Positions 1 through 10,559 of a DNA stretch of 64,000 nucleotides are shown piece after piece (within the stretch, counting starts at the first letter, position 1; every line of letters starts with the position of its first letter). The notes beneath the pieces were generated by a model, which made no database searches, had not been told where the DNA came from, and saw only the letters and a program-made list of their open reading frames with translations. The DNA is taken from contig NZ_CP038498.1 in assembly GCF_012427845.1 (NCBI RefSeq), positions 3,162,001 to 3,226,000 on the forward strand, read 5' to 3'. A program made the translations under genes and the position numbers. Source of the stretch: Pectobacterium punjabense (lineage in GTDB: Bacteria > Pseudomonadota > Gammaproteobacteria > Enterobacterales > Enterobacteriaceae).

Positions 1-632
1 TTTCTATCTGCTCCAACGAATCAAGCACCAGATCGACCTGATCCAGCTTCGGCGTATCCGCTGGTGCTTTCACTGCAATAACCTTACAGCCCGCCGCCAG
101 ACCCGATAACACCCCTGCGGGCGCATCTTCAACAACGACACATTCTTCCGGTTTCAACCCTAACTGCTGTGCACCAAGTAAATAAGCATCAGGGTTAGGT
201 TTACCTTTGGCAACCTGCTCCGCCGTAATAAAAGCGCGAGGAGCAGGGAGTTCTCCACGATGATGACGCGCGCTGGCAATCGGTACGGTGCCGGATGTCA
301 CAATTGCCCAAGGAATATCCAAAGCATCCAACCGTTCCAACAGCGCCTTCGCCCCTGGCATTGCAACAATACCTTGTGTGTCAGAAGCTTCCGTTTTCTC
401 CAGCGCATCGAACTCCTGTTGAATCGTTTCTTCGCTCTGCCCCTGAAGAAAGTGGCGCAAGGACGTGATTGCCTGCTTGCCGTGAATAAAATCCAGTACT
501 TCCTGTGGTTCAATATCGTGATCTTTTGCCCAGTTAATCCATGCACGTTCTACAGCAGGCAGTGAATCAACCAGCGTACCATCGAGGTCGAACAGAAAAC
601 CTTTACACTCCACAGAAAGCCCCTTTTTCATT
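1..632 (-). CDS. yfbT: HAD-family sugar phosphatase YfbT/HxpA (3' end cut by window)
   Basis: Haloacid dehalogenase-type phosphatase of the beta-phosphoglucomutase-like subgroup, expected to dephosphorylate small sugar phosphates in the cytosol. Reading leftwards from an ATG at 632, the protein begins MKKGLSVECKGFLFDLDGTLVDS; DLDGT is HAD motif I with the nucleophile Asp at about residue 15. The motif II region reads AIVTSGT and the motif III/IV region is GKPNPDAYL followed by VVVEDAPAG. The last residues fall outside the window, so the stop is not seen. Position next to yfbU and yfbV matches the E. coli order, which supports the name. Its start lies 2 bp from the yfbU stop, so it is probably co-transcribed with yfbU. 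Confidence 0.88.
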
Positions 633-634
633 AA

Positions 635-1129
635 TCAGGCGTTGATGATCTGTGCGATCTCAACCGCACTCAAGTGATACTGACGCGGGCAGGATTGCCA
701 AACAGCCAGCATTCTGTTGTATTTTTCCCACATTTTTGTCTGCGCGTTAAAACCATGCGTACCCGCATCAAAGTGAGGGTAACGACCTTCAACATGTACC
801 ATGAAGCGTACAAAGCCCAGATAACGCGCTTCCGTTGCCGCATCAAAACCCAGGAAGGTCAGACGTCGCTCATCCAAATCCTGCTTATCTTTCAGATTGG
901 TCCATGACACCTGCAAAGCATGATGCATTTCCATGACGTTAATAATGGTACGGCAAACTTCTTCCGTCAGCTCACCAAACTCACGGTCTAACTCCCGCAT
1001 CTGCAAACCGTAACCACGCTCGATGATCGTTTGTAGCCGACGATAGCGCTCAGCGTTATCTGGATCGAGCATCGTCATCATTTTGTATTGGTTTGAAAGG
1101 ATCAATCTCTGGGCATTCGTCATTTCCAT
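635..1129 (-). CDS. yfbU: YfbU family protein (UPF0304)
   Basis: Cytoplasmic 164-residue protein of the YfbU family, the usual length; biochemical function is not established. The start [18 protein letters not shown], the central [10 protein letters not shown] and the C-terminal [12 protein letters not shown] are family-typical. A Shine-Dalgarno-like GGAGAG sits just before the ATG on the minus strand. It lies between yfbV and yfbT, all minus, as in E. coli. The 165 bp upstream, after yfbV, have room for a promoter, but I see no clear -35/-10 pair. Confidence 0.9.
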   Translation of the reverse strand: MEMTNAQRLILSNQYKMMTMLDPDNAERYRRLQTIIERGYGLQMRELDREFGELTEEVCRTIINVMEMHHALQVSWTNLKDKQDLDERRLTFLGFDAATEARYLGFVRFMVHVEGRYPHFDAGTHGFNAQTKMWEKYNRMLAVWQSCPRQYHLSAVEIAQIINA

Positions 1130-1294
1130 GTTGCTCTCCTGAACCCTCTTTGGTGTAAGCCAATGTCGCTAAATAGGTATTACCCGCAGAATCGCATACT
1201 GAATCGTGTCACGATAGCGGTAGCCACCGCTTCTTTGATTTGAAACAGGGGAAAGAACAAAATAGCCATCAACCCGCACACAGCCTGACGCCGA

Positions 1295-1753
1295 TCACAA
1301 ATCATCAAGGAAGGTTTTATCAAGCTGCTTAAATGCACGCTTCAGCACATCCGCCAACGCTTGGTAAGTTGGCGCTTCCTCCTCCAGCGGAGCGAGTGCC
1401 TGTCCTGATTCCGCAAGTTTATGGCGAATCTCATGGAACCACTGTGCCAGCGTTGGTGGTAAAGGCGTAACAGAACGGCGGCCAAGCCACCACAGGCCCT
1501 GTAACGGCAGGCTACAGGCAAAAAGCGCGGTGGCGATGGCCGGGCCGAGCTGGCCACCAAGCGCAATCTGCCACGTTAAGGTAAACACCGCCAGTGGCGG
1601 CATGATGCGAATGCCGAACCGCGTCGCTCGCGCCACGCGGTTTTCGGGGAATAGGGGTGCCAACTGCTTTTCTGCTGGCCATGTCTTCATGTAATGCTGC
1701 CCACGTTGGAGTAACTGTAGCCAACTAATTCTACTGTCTGGTTTCGTCGCCAT
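1295..1753 (-). CDS. yfbV: YfbV inner-membrane protein (UPF0208), Ter macrodomain boundary factor family
   Basis: Small membrane protein of 152 residues. In E. coli, YfbV influences insulation of the Ter macrodomain by MatP; that role is family knowledge and not visible here. Two hydrophobic segments are present: about residues 50-70 ([18 protein letters not shown]) and 70-95 (ending [12 protein letters not shown]), followed by a charged cytoplasmic tail ending [12 protein letters not shown], the conserved family C-terminus. I chose the ATG at 1753 because GAGG stands 7 bases before it; a GTG two codons earlier (1759) overlaps that site. Divergent from ackA. Confidence 0.88.
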   Translation of the reverse strand: MATKPDSRISWLQLLQRGQHYMKTWPAEKQLAPLFPENRVARATRFGIRIMPPLAVFTLTWQIALGGQLGPAIATALFACSLPLQGLWWLGRRSVTPLPPTLAQWFHEIRHKLAESGQALAPLEEEAPTYQALADVLKRAFKQLDKTFLDDL

Positions 1754-2216
1754 AGCCACACCTCAACTTTACAGATAAAAAATAAAACTTTTGCACAAAT
1801 CAACAACTCAAGTTGATAAGGTTAAAATATATTTTGTGTTTACCCTACGCTATCGGTATCCTAGATCGGCCTTTTGGCCGCTGTATACCTAAAGTAGTAT
1901 GACTACACGCAGGGAGTATAATTCCCTTTGCGACATAAGCGCAGCCAACGGCCATAACGCGGTTATCATCGCTTTAAAAGCTGCGGTTTACATCAGGTCG
2001 ATGCCACGTTGTTATAAAGATTAGTTATAGAGATTAGTTGTAGCGATTATGGTGTACCGATTATCCGGTATACATCATAGTATCGACCCTTATTCATCAT
2101 CGTGTCTGGTGTATCACACCAAGGCATGATGTTAATCATAAATGCCAGCGGCGGCATGCGATACGCTATGCCCTGTATGACATTTTTTTAACCATGTATA
2201 ACAAGTAGGTACTTCC
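1754..2216. promoter_or_regulatory. yfbV/ackA divergent intergenic region
   Basis: 463 bp without a gene, between yfbV (minus) and ackA (plus), so it must carry both promoters. It contains an inverted repeat with arms ATCAAC/GTTGAT at 1799-1817, close to the yfbV start, and a short GC-rich hairpin (CGGCC/GGCCG) at 1867-1880. The ackA-pta operon of enterobacteria is controlled from this region by oxygen-responsive regulators, but I cannot point to a convincing Fnr or ArcA box. No convincing small ORF was seen. Confidence 0.5.
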
Positions 2217-3419
2217 ATGTCGAGTAAGTTAGTACTGGTTCTTAACTGCGGTAGTTCATCCCTGAAATTCGCCATCATCGATGCGATTAACGGAGAAGAG
2301 TACCTGTCTGGTTTAGCCGAATGTTTCAACCTGCCTGAAGCCCGCATCAAATGGAAAATGGACGGCGGTAAACACGACGCCGAACTGGGTGCCGGTGCAG
2401 CTCACAGCGAAGCGCTGAACTTCATCGTCAACACCATTCTGTCTCAGAAGCCAGAGCTGTCTGCTCAGTTGGTTGCTATCGGTCACCGTATCGTTCACGG
2501 CGGTGAGAAGTTCACCCAATCCGCGATCATTACTGATGATGTTCTTCAGGGTATCAAAGATTCCGTACCTTTTGCACCTCTGCACAACCCAGCGCATCTG
2601 ATCGGTATCGATGAAGCACTGAAATCTTTCCCGCACCTGGCTGATAAAAACGTTGCTGTTTTCGACACCGCGTTCCACCAGACCATGCCGGAAGAATCCT
2701 ACCTTTATGCACTGCCGTACAAATTGTATAAAGAAAACCACATCCGTCGCTACGGCTTCCACGGAACCAGCCACTACTTTGTTTCTCGTGAAGCCGCTAA
2801 AGTGCTGAACAAACCAGTAGAAGAGCTGAACGTCATCACTTGCCATCTGGGCAACGGTGGTTCCGTTACTGCAATTCGTAACGGCGAATGCGTCGACACC
2901 TCTATGGGTCTGACTCCGCTGGAAGGTCTGGTGATGGGTACACGCTGTGGCGATATCGACCCGGCTGTCATTTTCCACCTGCACGACGCACTGGGCATGG
3001 ACATCGAGCGCATCAACACGCTGATGACCAAAGAATCTGGTCTGTTGGGTCTGACTGAAGTGACCAGCGACTGCCGCTACGTTGAAGATAACTACGAGAC
3101 GAAAGCAGACGCAAAACGTGCAATGGACGTTTACTGCCACCGCTTGGCTAAATACATCGGTTCTTACGCTGCGCTGATGGAAGGTCGTCTGGATGCCGTC
3201 ATCTTCACGGGTGGTATCGGTGAAAACGCAGCAATGGTTCGCGAACTGTCGCTGAAAAAACTGGGTCTGCTGGGCTTTGACGTCGACCACGAACGCAACC
3301 TGGCGGCACGCTTTGGTAAAGGTGGCAACATCGCTAAAGATGGCACCCGTCCGGCGCTGGTTATCCCGACCAATGAAGAATTGGTCATCGCCGAAGACGC
3401 TTACCGTCTGACTGCGTAA
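2217..3419 (+). CDS. ackA: Acetate kinase
   Basis: Converts acetyl phosphate plus ADP to acetate plus ATP in the cytosol, the last step of the Pta-AckA overflow pathway. It is 400 residues, the standard length. ASKHA-fold motifs are all present: [10 protein letters not shown] at the N-terminus, [10 protein letters not shown] near residue 85, [10 protein letters not shown] near 145, GFHGTSHYF near 178, CHLGNGGSV near 205, and FTGGIGENA near 326. The start ATG is preceded by AGG about 9 bases upstream. A hairpin separates it from pta 79 bp downstream. Codon choice looks like that of a highly expressed gene. Confidence 0.98.
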   Translation: MSSKLVLVLNCGSSSLKFAIIDAINGEEYLSGLAECFNLPEARIKWKMDGGKHDAELGAGAAHSEALNFIVNTILSQKPELSAQLVAIGHRIVHGGEKFTQSAIITDDVLQGIKDSVPFAPLHNPAHLIGIDEALKSFPHLADKNVAVFDTAFHQTMPEESYLYALPYKLYKENHIRRYGFHGTSHYFVSREAAKVLNKPVEELNVITCHLGNGGSVTAIRNGECVDTSMGLTPLEGLVMGTRCGDIDPAVIFHLHDALGMDIERINTLMTKESGLLGLTEVTSDCRYVEDNYETKADAKRAMDVYCHRLAKYIGSYAALMEGRLDAVIFTGGIGENAAMVRELSLKKLGLLGFDVDHERNLAARFGKGGNIAKDGTRPALVIPTNEELVIAEDAYRLTA

Positions 3420-3433
3420 AACACGTAACTCCC

Positions 3434-3466
3434 AACACCGTCAGCCAAGGCTGACGGTGTTGTTTT
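3434..3466 (+). terminator. Hairpin between ackA and pta
   Basis: Perfect 13-bp inverted repeat (AACACCGTCAGCC at 3434-3446 with its complement at 3449-3461) followed by a short T-rich run. It has the form of an intrinsic terminator but lies between two genes normally co-transcribed, so it may act as a partial terminator or as a 3' stabiliser of the ackA message. Confidence 0.7.
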
Positions 3467-3498
3467 TGACTAACGAGCAACCGTAAAGAGGTTCGGCC

Positions 3499-5637
3499 GT
3501 GTCCCGTATAATCATGTTGATCCCAACTGGCACCAGCGTCGGTCTGACAAGCGTCAGCCTGGGTGTCATTCGCTCCATGGAACAGAAAGGCGTCCGCCTG
3601 AGCGTGTTCAAACCTATCGCTCAGCCGCGCAGTGGCGACAATACGCCAGATCAGACGACCACTATTATCCGTGCTAATTCTGCTATCAATGCCGCAGAAC
3701 CACTGGCGATGAGCCGTGTTGAAGCCCTGCTGAGCTCCAACCAGCAAGACGTGCTGATGGAAGAAATCATCGCGCGCTACCACGAAACGACCAAAGATGC
3801 TGAAGTCGTTCTGGTTGAAGGTCTGGTTCCTACCCGTAAGCACCAGTTTGCTAACGCGTTGAACTATGAAATCGCCAAAACGCTGAACGCAGAGATCGTC
3901 TTTGTACTGGCGCTGGGCAATGATTCTCCGGCCCAGTTGAAAGACCGCATCGAACTGGCACGTTCTAGCTTCGGCGGCAGCAAAAACAAAAATATCACTG
4001 GCGTGATCATCAACAAACTGAATGCACCGGTAGATGACCAAGGCCGTACACGTCCTGACCTGTCTGAAATCTTTGATGACTCCACGAAAGCCAGCGTTGC
4101 CAACATCGACCCTAAGCAGCTGTTCGCTAACAGCCCGCTGCCGGTTCTGGGCTGCATCCCGTGGAGTTTTGACCTGATTGCCACGCGTGCCATTGATATG
4201 GCGAAGCACCTGAATGCCCGTATCATCAATGAAGGTGACATTCAGACGCGTCGCGTTAAATCTGTGACTTTCTGCGCACGCAGCATTCCTCACATGCTGG
4301 AGCATTTCCGTCCGGGTTCACTGCTGGTGACCTCCGCTGACCGCCCTGATGTTCTGGTTGCCGCCTGTCTGGCTGCTATGAATGGCGTAGAAATCGGTGC
4401 CCTGCTGCTAACTGGCGGCTACGAAATGGACCCAAGCATTGCCAAGCTGTGCGAGCGCGCCTTCCAAACTGGCCTGCCGGTATTCATGGTCGATACCAAC
4501 ACCTGGCAAACCTCACTCAGCCTGCAAAGCTTCAACCTTGAAGTACCGGCTGATGACCGCCAGCGCGTCGAGAAAGTGCAGGAATATGTCGCACGCCACA
4601 TCGACACTCAGTGGATCGATTCTCTGAGCGCTGAATCTGAGCGTTCACGCCGTCTGTCTCCACCGGCGTTCCGCTATCAGCTTACTGAACTGGCGCGCAA
4701 AGCTGGCAAACGTATCGTTCTGCCAGAAGGCGATGAGCCACGTACCGTTAAAGCCGCTGCAATTTGTGCCGAGCGTGGCATTGCACACTGTGTGCTGATC
4801 GGTAACCCGGAAGAGATTCAACGCGTTGCCGCCGCTCAGGGCGTAGAACTGGGCAAAGGCATCGAAATTGTCGATCCGATTGTCGTGCGTGAGCGCTATG
4901 TTGCACGCCTGGTTGAGCTGCGTAAGAGCAAGGGCATGACCGAAGTGGTTGCACGCGAACAGCTCGAAGATAACGTCGTTCTAGGTACGTTGATGCTGGA
5001 ACAAGGCGAAGTTGATGGTCTGGTTTCCGGTGCCGTTCATACCACCGCTAACACCATCCGTCCGCCATTACAGTTGATCAAAACTGCACCGGGCAGCTCG
5101 CTGGTATCTTCCGTGTTCTTCATGCTGCTGCCTGAGCAGGTTCTGGTTTACGGCGACTGCGCCATCAACCCAGATCCGACCGCAGAGCAATTGGCTGAAA
5201 TCGCTATCCAATCAGCTGACTCTGCAACGGCATTCGGTATCGATCCACGTGTTGCAATGATCTCCTACTCTACCGGTAACTCCGGCGCGGGTAGCGATGT
5301 TGAGAAAGTGCGTGAAGCGACCCGTCTGGCGCAAGAAAAACGTCCTGACCTGGTTATCGATGGTCCGTTGCAATATGACGCCGCTATCATGGCAGACGTT
5401 GCACAGTCTAAAGCACCAAACTCACCTGTTGCGGGTAAAGCTACCGTGTTCATCTTCCCTGACCTGAACACCGGTAACACTACGTACAAAGCGGTACAGC
5501 GTTCTGCCGACCTGATCTCCATCGGGCCAATGCTGCAAGGCATGCGCAAACCAGTTAACGACCTGTCTCGTGGCGCACTGGTAGACGACATCGTTTACAC
5601 CGTCGCTCTGACCGCCATTCAGGCTACACAGCTCTAA
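3499..5637 (+). CDS. pta: Phosphate acetyltransferase
   Basis: Interconverts acetyl-CoA and acetyl phosphate, partner of AckA. It is 712 residues, the long enterobacterial form: an N-terminal P-loop-like regulatory domain ([18 protein letters not shown]), a central DRTGG domain (about residues 225-340), and the C-terminal catalytic PTA domain (about 385-705, with [23 protein letters not shown] and [10 protein letters not shown]). Translation starts at GTG 3499, with GAGG 7 bases upstream; no in-frame ATG fits better. It follows ackA in the same orientation. Confidence 0.97.
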   Translation: MSRIIMLIPTGTSVGLTSVSLGVIRSMEQKGVRLSVFKPIAQPRSGDNTPDQTTTIIRANSAINAAEPLAMSRVEALLSSNQQDVLMEEIIARYHETTKDAEVVLVEGLVPTRKHQFANALNYEIAKTLNAEIVFVLALGNDSPAQLKDRIELARSSFGGSKNKNITGVIINKLNAPVDDQGRTRPDLSEIFDDSTKASVANIDPKQLFANSPLPVLGCIPWSFDLIATRAIDMAKHLNARIINEGDIQTRRVKSVTFCARSIPHMLEHFRPGSLLVTSADRPDVLVAACLAAMNGVEIGALLLTGGYEMDPSIAKLCERAFQTGLPVFMVDTNTWQTSLSLQSFNLEVPADDRQRVEKVQEYVARHIDTQWIDSLSAESERSRRLSPPAFRYQLTELARKAGKRIVLPEGDEPRTVKAAAICAERGIAHCVLIGNPEEIQRVAAAQGVELGKGIEIVDPIVVRERYVARLVELRKSKGMTEVVAREQLEDNVVLGTLMLEQGEVDGLVSGAVHTTANTIRPPLQLIKTAPGSSLVSSVFFMLLPEQVLVYGDCAINPDPTAEQLAEIAIQSADSATAFGIDPRVAMISYSTGNSGAGSDVEKVREATRLAQEKRPDLVIDGPLQYDAAIMADVAQSKAPNSPVAGKATVFIFPDLNTGNTTYKAVQRSADLISIGPMLQGMRKPVNDLSRGALVDDIVYTVALTAIQATQL

Positions 5638-5656
5638 TCATCTTCATGATGACGTA

Positions 5657-5684
5657 AATGCCAGCCTTCGGGCTGGCATTGTTA
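5657..5684 (+). terminator. Intrinsic terminator of ackA-pta
   Basis: A 10-bp stem (AATGCCAGCC with GGCTGGCATT) closed by a stable TTCG tetraloop, followed by GTTATTT, 20 bp after the pta stop. It ends the ackA-pta transcript; yfcD converges from the other side. Confidence 0.8.
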
Positions 5685-5708
5685 TTTGGAAGAGCAGGAA
5701 TAAGACGC

Positions 5709-5798
5709 CGCAGAGAGAAAGTCGCGGCGAGGCAGGCGCAGAGAGAAAGTCGCGGCGAGGCAGGCGCAGAGAGAAAGTCGCGGCGAGGCAGGCGCAGA
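5709..5798. repeat. 28-bp tandem repeat, three copies plus a 6-bp partial
   Basis: Three identical head-to-tail copies start at 5709, 5737 and 5765 (unit CGCAGAGAGAAAGTCGCGGC plus GAGGCAGG). Six bases of a fourth copy end at 5798, exactly where the yfcD stop codon begins. The repeat is non-coding in the pta-yfcD convergent interval. There are no spacers, so it is not CRISPR. The perfect identity suggests recent slippage expansion. Confidence 0.93.
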
Positions 5799-6464
5799 TT
5801 ATTTCTGCGAATCAGTTTCCGATGGTTCAGCGTTGCTGCCGTTTTCATCATGAAGATTTTCGTCATTAATACTTTCATCATTAATAACAGGTGCAGTAGC
5901 CGCTTCTACCGCGTCGTTCAACTTACGTGAAATCGGCTTGCCATATTCTCGATCGCTATAGCGCGTCAACCACAGCGACAGCGCTTTCAGTGAATCCGGC
6001 GTAAATTCATCGCAGCGTGCGGTGATCTCTTGCGGCGTCAGCCAACTGACTTCATCAACTTCTTCTTCCTGTAACGCAAACGGCCCATGGGTAACGCAGC
6101 TAAACAACGCCCCCCACACTCGGCAATTTTCACCTTCGTAATAGAACAAACCGTGTTCTGCGAATGGTACGCCAGCGATGCCCAGCTCCTCTTCAGCTTC
6201 ACGACGTGCGGATTCCAGCATCTGTTCGCCGCTTTGGACCACACCGCCTGCTGTCGCGTCCAGCCAGCCGGGATAGAAATCTTTGATTTTCGTCCGGCGC
6301 TGCACCAGAATTTTACCCATGCCATCATGCACAACAATGTAAGTGGCGCGATGGCGAAGACTCTGTGCACGCATCTGCTGACGACTTGACTGAGCAATTA
6401 CCTCGTTGTTTTCATTGACGATATCAACCCACTCTGTGCCTGCAGCCTGACTTTGTTCCGCCAT
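5799..6464 (-). CDS. yfcD: Nudix hydrolase YfcD
   Basis: Cytosolic Nudix-superfamily hydrolase related to isopentenyl-diphosphate isomerase-type folds; the substrate is unknown. The Nudix box runs from [13 protein letters not shown] through REAEEELG at about residues 73-95, with the metal-binding REAEEE intact. The enzyme core ends near residue 180, the E. coli length. This copy continues to 221 residues with an acidic, low-complexity tail containing [15 protein letters not shown], itself an internal repeat. The 28-bp tandem array begins right after the stop, so the 3' end looks like a slippage hot spot. The ATG at 6464 has AGAGGATGG-like purines upstream. Confidence 0.9.
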   Translation of the reverse strand: MAEQSQAAGTEWVDIVNENNEVIAQSSRQQMRAQSLRHRATYIVVHDGMGKILVQRRTKIKDFYPGWLDATAGGVVQSGEQMLESARREAEEELGIAGVPFAEHGLFYYEGENCRVWGALFSCVTHGPFALQEEEVDEVSWLTPQEITARCDEFTPDSLKALSLWLTRYSDREYGKPISRKLNDAVEAATAPVINDESINDENLHDENGSNAEPSETDSQK

Positions 6465-6587
6465 CCTCTGAAACCCTTTAGTATTGGCACGTTGCTACGC
6501 GCGTCTGTTTTAAATGATCGATCTTTACAATGAATATTCCCTGCTACCTTGCCATTGTTCAAGGCCAAAAACAGGGTATACGATAAA

Positions 6588-7139
6588 TTAGTGCCTAATC
6601 GCAACCTGCGCAATAGGCTCGCCACCGTGTAACGGCAGAACCCGCAGCTCGCCTTGCTCAAGTAAACCATAGCTCGCAGGGAATCCCCCTTTCGGCAAGC
6701 TTACTGAGCCGGGGTTAAAAAAATAGTACTCCCCACGTTGCTCAGCAACCGGAATATGGGTATGACCATATACCAGCACATCTCCCGTGTGCAGCGGCGG
6801 TAGATTCTCGGGATGATAAAGATGACCGTGCGTCAGGAAAAGGCGATTCTGTTGCAATAGCACATGTTGCCACGGTGCCGTTATCGGAAAGGTCAACAGC
6901 ATCTGGTCAACTTCGCTGTCGCAATTCCCGCGCACGGCAATAATGCGTGATGCATAAGCGTTCAACCGGGCAGCCACATCCGCGGGCTGATACTTTTCCG
7001 GCAGCGGGTTGCGTGGGCCATGATTAAGAAAATCGCCCAGTAAAATAAGCCAGTCGGCATGACTTTGCTCAAAGATCGCCAGCACACGTTCTACTGCACT
7101 AAGAGAACCGTGTATGTCGGACGCAAACATCAACTTCAT
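6588..7139 (-). CDS. yfcE: Phosphodiesterase YfcE
   Basis: Calcineurin-like metallophosphoesterase of the YfcE/MJ0936 type, 183 residues. Metal ligands are visible in order: FASDIHG (residues 5-11), LGDFLNHG (near 36), VRGNCD (near 75), THGH (near 105) and YGHTHIP (near 128), plus the closing FFNPGSVSLP. E. coli YfcE cleaves artificial phosphodiesters in vitro; the natural substrate is unknown. The ATG at 7139 is preceded by GGAG on the minus strand. Same neighbours as in E. coli (yfcD, yfcG). Confidence 0.93.
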   Translation of the reverse strand: MKLMFASDIHGSLSAVERVLAIFEQSHADWLILLGDFLNHGPRNPLPEKYQPADVAARLNAYASRIIAVRGNCDSEVDQMLLTFPITAPWQHVLLQQNRLFLTHGHLYHPENLPPLHTGDVLVYGHTHIPVAEQRGEYYFFNPGSVSLPKGGFPASYGLLEQGELRVLPLHGGEPIAQVAIRH

Positions 7140-7402
7140 CGCTTATCTCCACCGCGTTTATACCACAATGTTATATCCACAATACGCTCACCCAACGATA
7201 GGACGTAGTCTACCAAAGTTGGCAGTACGCTTCCGGTAAAGATCGTGCAACAGCGTACGCCATCGCTTATTTTTCGCTCGTAGAAGTGGTAGGGTAAGAA
7301 CCCGTTCCCAATACGCTATTCTGACAGCGCATCGCTCTCTGAAGCGATCAACTGCCGTACAGTTCCATGATGTTTTTCTGAATTAAAACGGAGACATGAT
7401 TC

Positions 7403-8029
7403 ATGATTGACCTGTATTACGCACCAACCCCCAATGGGCATAAGATCACCCTGTTTCTGGAAGAAGCTAATCTCCCTTACCAACTCCACCGCGTGAATAT
7501 CAGCAAAGGTGAACAGTTCAAGCCAGAGTTTTTGGCCATCTCGCCTAATAACAAAATTCCCGCGATTGTCGACACGCAACCTGCGGAGGGCGATACGCCA
7601 ATCAGCCTGTTTGAATCAGGGGCGATCCTACTCTATCTGGCAGAAAAATACGGCGTGTTGCTGAGTTCATCATTACGTGAACGCACAGCCACGCTACAGT
7701 GGCTGTTCTGGCAAGTCGCGGGTTTCGGCCCTATGCTGGGGCAGAATCATCATTTTAACCACTACGCGCCTCAGCCAGTGCCTTACGCCATTGAGCGCTA
7801 TCAGCAAGAGACACAGCGCCTGTATCGCGTGCTGGATAAGCACCTACAGGACAGCCCGTGGCTAGCAGGAGAACATTACAGTATTGCCGATATTGCGACC
7901 TATCCGTGGGTAGTTTCTTACACCCGCCAGCGCGTCGACCTTGATGATTATCCAGCGGTGAAGGCGTGGTATACGCGCATCAACGAACGCCCGGCAACGC
8001 AACGAGCGTATCAGCGAGCAGAGCAATAA
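7403..8029 (+). CDS. yfcG: Glutathione S-transferase-like disulfide-bond oxidoreductase YfcG
   Basis: 208-residue Nu-class GST homologue; family members act as glutathione-dependent disulfide reductases. The N-terminal thioredoxin fold (residues 1-87) starts MIDLYYAPTPNGHKITLFLEE, has the cis-Pro segment NNKIPAIVD and the glutathione-contact motif LFESGAILLYLAEKYG. The helical C-terminal domain contains the N-capping motif SIADIATYPW. The ATG is preceded by GGAGACATGATTC. It is divergent from yfcE and upstream of folX. Confidence 0.92.
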   Translation: MIDLYYAPTPNGHKITLFLEEANLPYQLHRVNISKGEQFKPEFLAISPNNKIPAIVDTQPAEGDTPISLFESGAILLYLAEKYGVLLSSSLRERTATLQWLFWQVAGFGPMLGQNHHFNHYAPQPVPYAIERYQQETQRLYRVLDKHLQDSPWLAGEHYSIADIATYPWVVSYTRQRVDLDDYPAVKAWYTRINERPATQRAYQRAEQ

Positions 8030-8151
8030 AATTCTGGAACATCTCATTCGGCCTTTGGATATCTTCTGCTATGGTAATCAACATATTATTGTTAACGATA
8101 CCCTGACGCTGTGATTTATTCGCGGTAACAGAAGCAACCGAGGGCCGAGCA

Positions 8152-8523
8152 ATGCCATATCACCATTCTGACGCTATTATTCGTATAAAAAATCTGCGAC
8201 TACGCACCTTCATTGGTATTAAAGATGAGGAAATCACGAATAAGCAGGATGTGATCATCAACGTTGTGATTCACTACCCAGCAGAGCAGGCACGTAACAG
8301 CGAGAATATCGTCGATGCATTGAACTACCGTACCATCACCAAAAATATTATTCGCCACGTAGAAGATAACCGCTTCGCTTTGCTGGAAAAATTAACGCAG
8401 GATGTGCTCAACATCGCCAGCGATCACGACTGGATAACCTATGCTGAAGTAGAAATAGATAAACCGTTTGCCCTGCGATACGCCGACTCGGTTTCCATGA
8501 CCCTGCGTTATCACAAGGCATGA
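8152..8523 (+). CDS. folX: Dihydroneopterin triphosphate 2'-epimerase
   Basis: FolB-like tunnelling-fold enzyme, 123 residues. It epimerises 7,8-dihydroneopterin triphosphate to the monapterin form, feeding tetrahydromonapterin synthesis. Diagnostic segments are [18 protein letters not shown] at the N-terminus and [21 protein letters not shown] at the C-terminus. GAGGG about 8 bases before the ATG acts as ribosome site. It lies between yfcG and yfcH, as in E. coli; here a long mosaic repeat separates it from yfcH. Confidence 0.93.
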   Translation: MPYHHSDAIIRIKNLRLRTFIGIKDEEITNKQDVIINVVIHYPAEQARNSENIVDALNYRTITKNIIRHVEDNRFALLEKLTQDVLNIASDHDWITYAEVEIDKPFALRYADSVSMTLRYHKA

Positions 8524-8529
8524 AGTTCA

Positions 8530-8804
<275 letters not shown>

Positions 8805-8815
8805 AAGGGGGAGCG

Positions 8816-9721
8816 ATGCAACTACTCATTACAGGCGGAACCGGCCTTATTGGTCGCCATCTTATCCAACGATTACAGCTGCTTTCCCACCACATCACGG
8901 TACTGACACGCGATCCTGAGCGCGCCCGAGGTGTTCTCGGCAACCAGGTCGAATACTTGTCAACATTGAGTCATATCACCTCACTGAACGACTTTGATGG
9001 CGTTATCAATCTGGCGGGCGAACCGATTGCCGATAAACGATGGACGCCGCAACAAAAGCAGCGTCTGGCACAGAGTCGCTGGAGTATCACCGAACAGCTT
9101 GCCACACTGATTAAGGCCAGCAGTGAACCCCCCGCCGTTTTTATCTCAGGATCTGCCGTCGGATACTATGGCGATCAGGGCGAAGCGCTGGTCACGGAAG
9201 AGGAACCACCGGTTGATGAATTCACACATCACCTATGCGCCCGCTGGGAAGCGCTGGCGCTGTCTGCGGAAAGCGATAACACGCGCGTCTGCCTGCTACG
9301 TACCGGTATTGTTCTTTCGCCACAGGGTGGCGCGCTAGCAAAAATGCTGCCGATTTTCCGCTTTGGGCTCGGCGGGCCGATGGGCTCCGGCAGACAATAC
9401 ATGCCGTGGATTCATATTGATGACATGGTTAACGGCATTATCTACCTGCTGGACCAGCCGATATTGCGCGGCCCCTTCAATATGGTTGCGCCCTATCCAG
9501 TTCATAATGAACAATTTTCCGCCATGCTGGCACACGTATTGGATCGCCCCGGTTTTCTGCGAGCCCCCGCTTTTGCGATCAAACTGCTGATGGGCGAAGC
9601 TTCAACGCTGGTTCTGGGCGGGCAACGTGCCATCCCACAGAGATTAGAAGCTGCGGGATTTGGTTTCCGTTTCTTTGAGCTGGAAGAAGCCCTACAGGAC
9701 GTCATCAAGAAACCGAGCTGA
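8816..9721 (+). CDS. yfcH: NAD(P)-binding epimerase-like protein YfcH (TIGR01777 family)
   Basis: Extended short-chain dehydrogenase/epimerase fold, 301 residues; the substrate is unknown. The N-terminal Rossmann glycine motif is [12 protein letters not shown] (residues 4-15). Further motifs are [10 protein letters not shown] near 62, [11 protein letters not shown] near 107 (Ser and Tyr of the active centre), and [18 protein letters not shown] near 160. The C-terminal DUF1731 region runs from about 245. The ATG at 8816 follows GGGGGAG, a strong ribosome site. An earlier in-frame ATG at 8786 lies inside the repeat and is unlikely to be used. Confidence 0.93.
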   Translation: MQLLITGGTGLIGRHLIQRLQLLSHHITVLTRDPERARGVLGNQVEYLSTLSHITSLNDFDGVINLAGEPIADKRWTPQQKQRLAQSRWSITEQLATLIKASSEPPAVFISGSAVGYYGDQGEALVTEEEPPVDEFTHHLCARWEALALSAESDNTRVCLLRTGIVLSPQGGALAKMLPIFRFGLGGPMGSGRQYMPWIHIDDMVNGIIYLLDQPILRGPFNMVAPYPVHNEQFSAMLAHVLDRPGFLRAPAFAIKLLMGEASTLVLGGQRAIPQRLEAAGFGFRFFELEEALQDVIKKPS

Positions 9722-9770
9722 CTCAGTGCTGAGAGAAACATCTGAGGCTGATAATCATCAGCCCCGAAAT

Positions 9771-10544
9771 TTACTTCAACGCGCCGGAGAGAAACTGCTG
9801 CAACCGCGCACTTTTCGGGCTACCGAAAAGCTGCTCCGGTGGCCCTTCTTCTTCGATCACACCCTGATGCAAAAAGATAACGTGGTTGGAAACATGGCGG
9901 GCAAACTCCATCTCATGCGTCACCACCACCATCGTTTTCCCTTCCTCCGCCAACTGCTGCATGATGCGCAAGACCTCGCCGACTAGTTCGGGGTCGAGCG
10001 CCGACGTCGGTTCATCAAATAGCAACACTTCAGGCTCCATCGCCAGCGCCCGCGCAATAGATACACGCTGCTGCTGACCACCGGAAAGATCCGACGGGTA
10101 TTTCTGTTGGGCAGAATCCGTAATCCCAACTTTATTCAGGTAGAACACCGCACGCTCACGTGCTTCCGCTTTACTGAGCCCTAATACCTGGATCGGCGCT
10201 TCCATCACGTTCTCCAACGCAGTCATGAAGCTCCACAGGTTGAAGTGCTGAAACACCATCGTCAGACGCGTCCGCAGCATCTGAAGCTGCTTTTTATCAA
10301 AAACTTTCAACTGTCCGTCAGTGTCACGCACCATGCGGATTTCCTGATCGCTGACGTAAATCGCCCCTTCACAGGGCTTTTCCAGAAAATTAATGCAGCG
10401 CAGTAAGGTACTTTTTCCCGAACCAGACGACCCGATAATCGAAATAACGTCACCCGCTTTCGCCTGCAATGAGATCCCTTTGAGCACCTCATGCTGGCCA
10501 TAACGTTTACGCAGTTCCGTCACCATCAATTTTTTATTCGACAT
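9771..10544 (-). CDS. hisP: Histidine/basic amino-acid ABC transporter ATPase HisP
   Basis: ATP-binding subunit of the histidine/lysine-arginine-ornithine importer, on the cytoplasmic face of the inner membrane, 257 residues. Walker A is [10 protein letters not shown] (about residues 37-46), the Q-loop is VFQHFNLW, the signature is [15 protein letters not shown] (about 154), Walker B is [13 protein letters not shown] and the switch is VVVTHEME. It is last in hisJ-hisQ-hisM-hisP, 15 bp after hisM. Converges with yfcH. Confidence 0.96.
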   Translation of the reverse strand: MSNKKLMVTELRKRYGQHEVLKGISLQAKAGDVISIIGSSGSGKSTLLRCINFLEKPCEGAIYVSDQEIRMVRDTDGQLKVFDKKQLQMLRTRLTMVFQHFNLWSFMTALENVMEAPIQVLGLSKAEARERAVFYLNKVGITDSAQQKYPSDLSGGQQQRVSIARALAMEPEVLLFDEPTSALDPELVGEVLRIMQQLAEEGKTMVVVTHEMEFARHVSNHVIFLHQGVIEEEGPPEQLFGSPKSARLQQFLSGALK

Positions 10545-10559
10545 GCTTTTTTCCTGCGC

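Noticed and set aside
1867..1880. CGGCC/GGCCG hairpin upstream of ackA as a terminator
   Set aside because: Five-base stem with no T run on either strand; too weak.
2313..3290. 325-codon minus-strand frame inside ackA
   Set aside because: Lies fully antisense to a highly conserved gene; low-complexity Val/Phe/Gln/Arg composition typical of a mirrored reading frame; no motif.
3385..4305. 306-codon minus-strand frame inside pta
   Set aside because: Antisense shadow of pta; no ribosome site, no family resemblance.
5709..5798. Short CRISPR-like array
   Set aside because: Units are directly adjacent with no spacers, and no cas genes are near.
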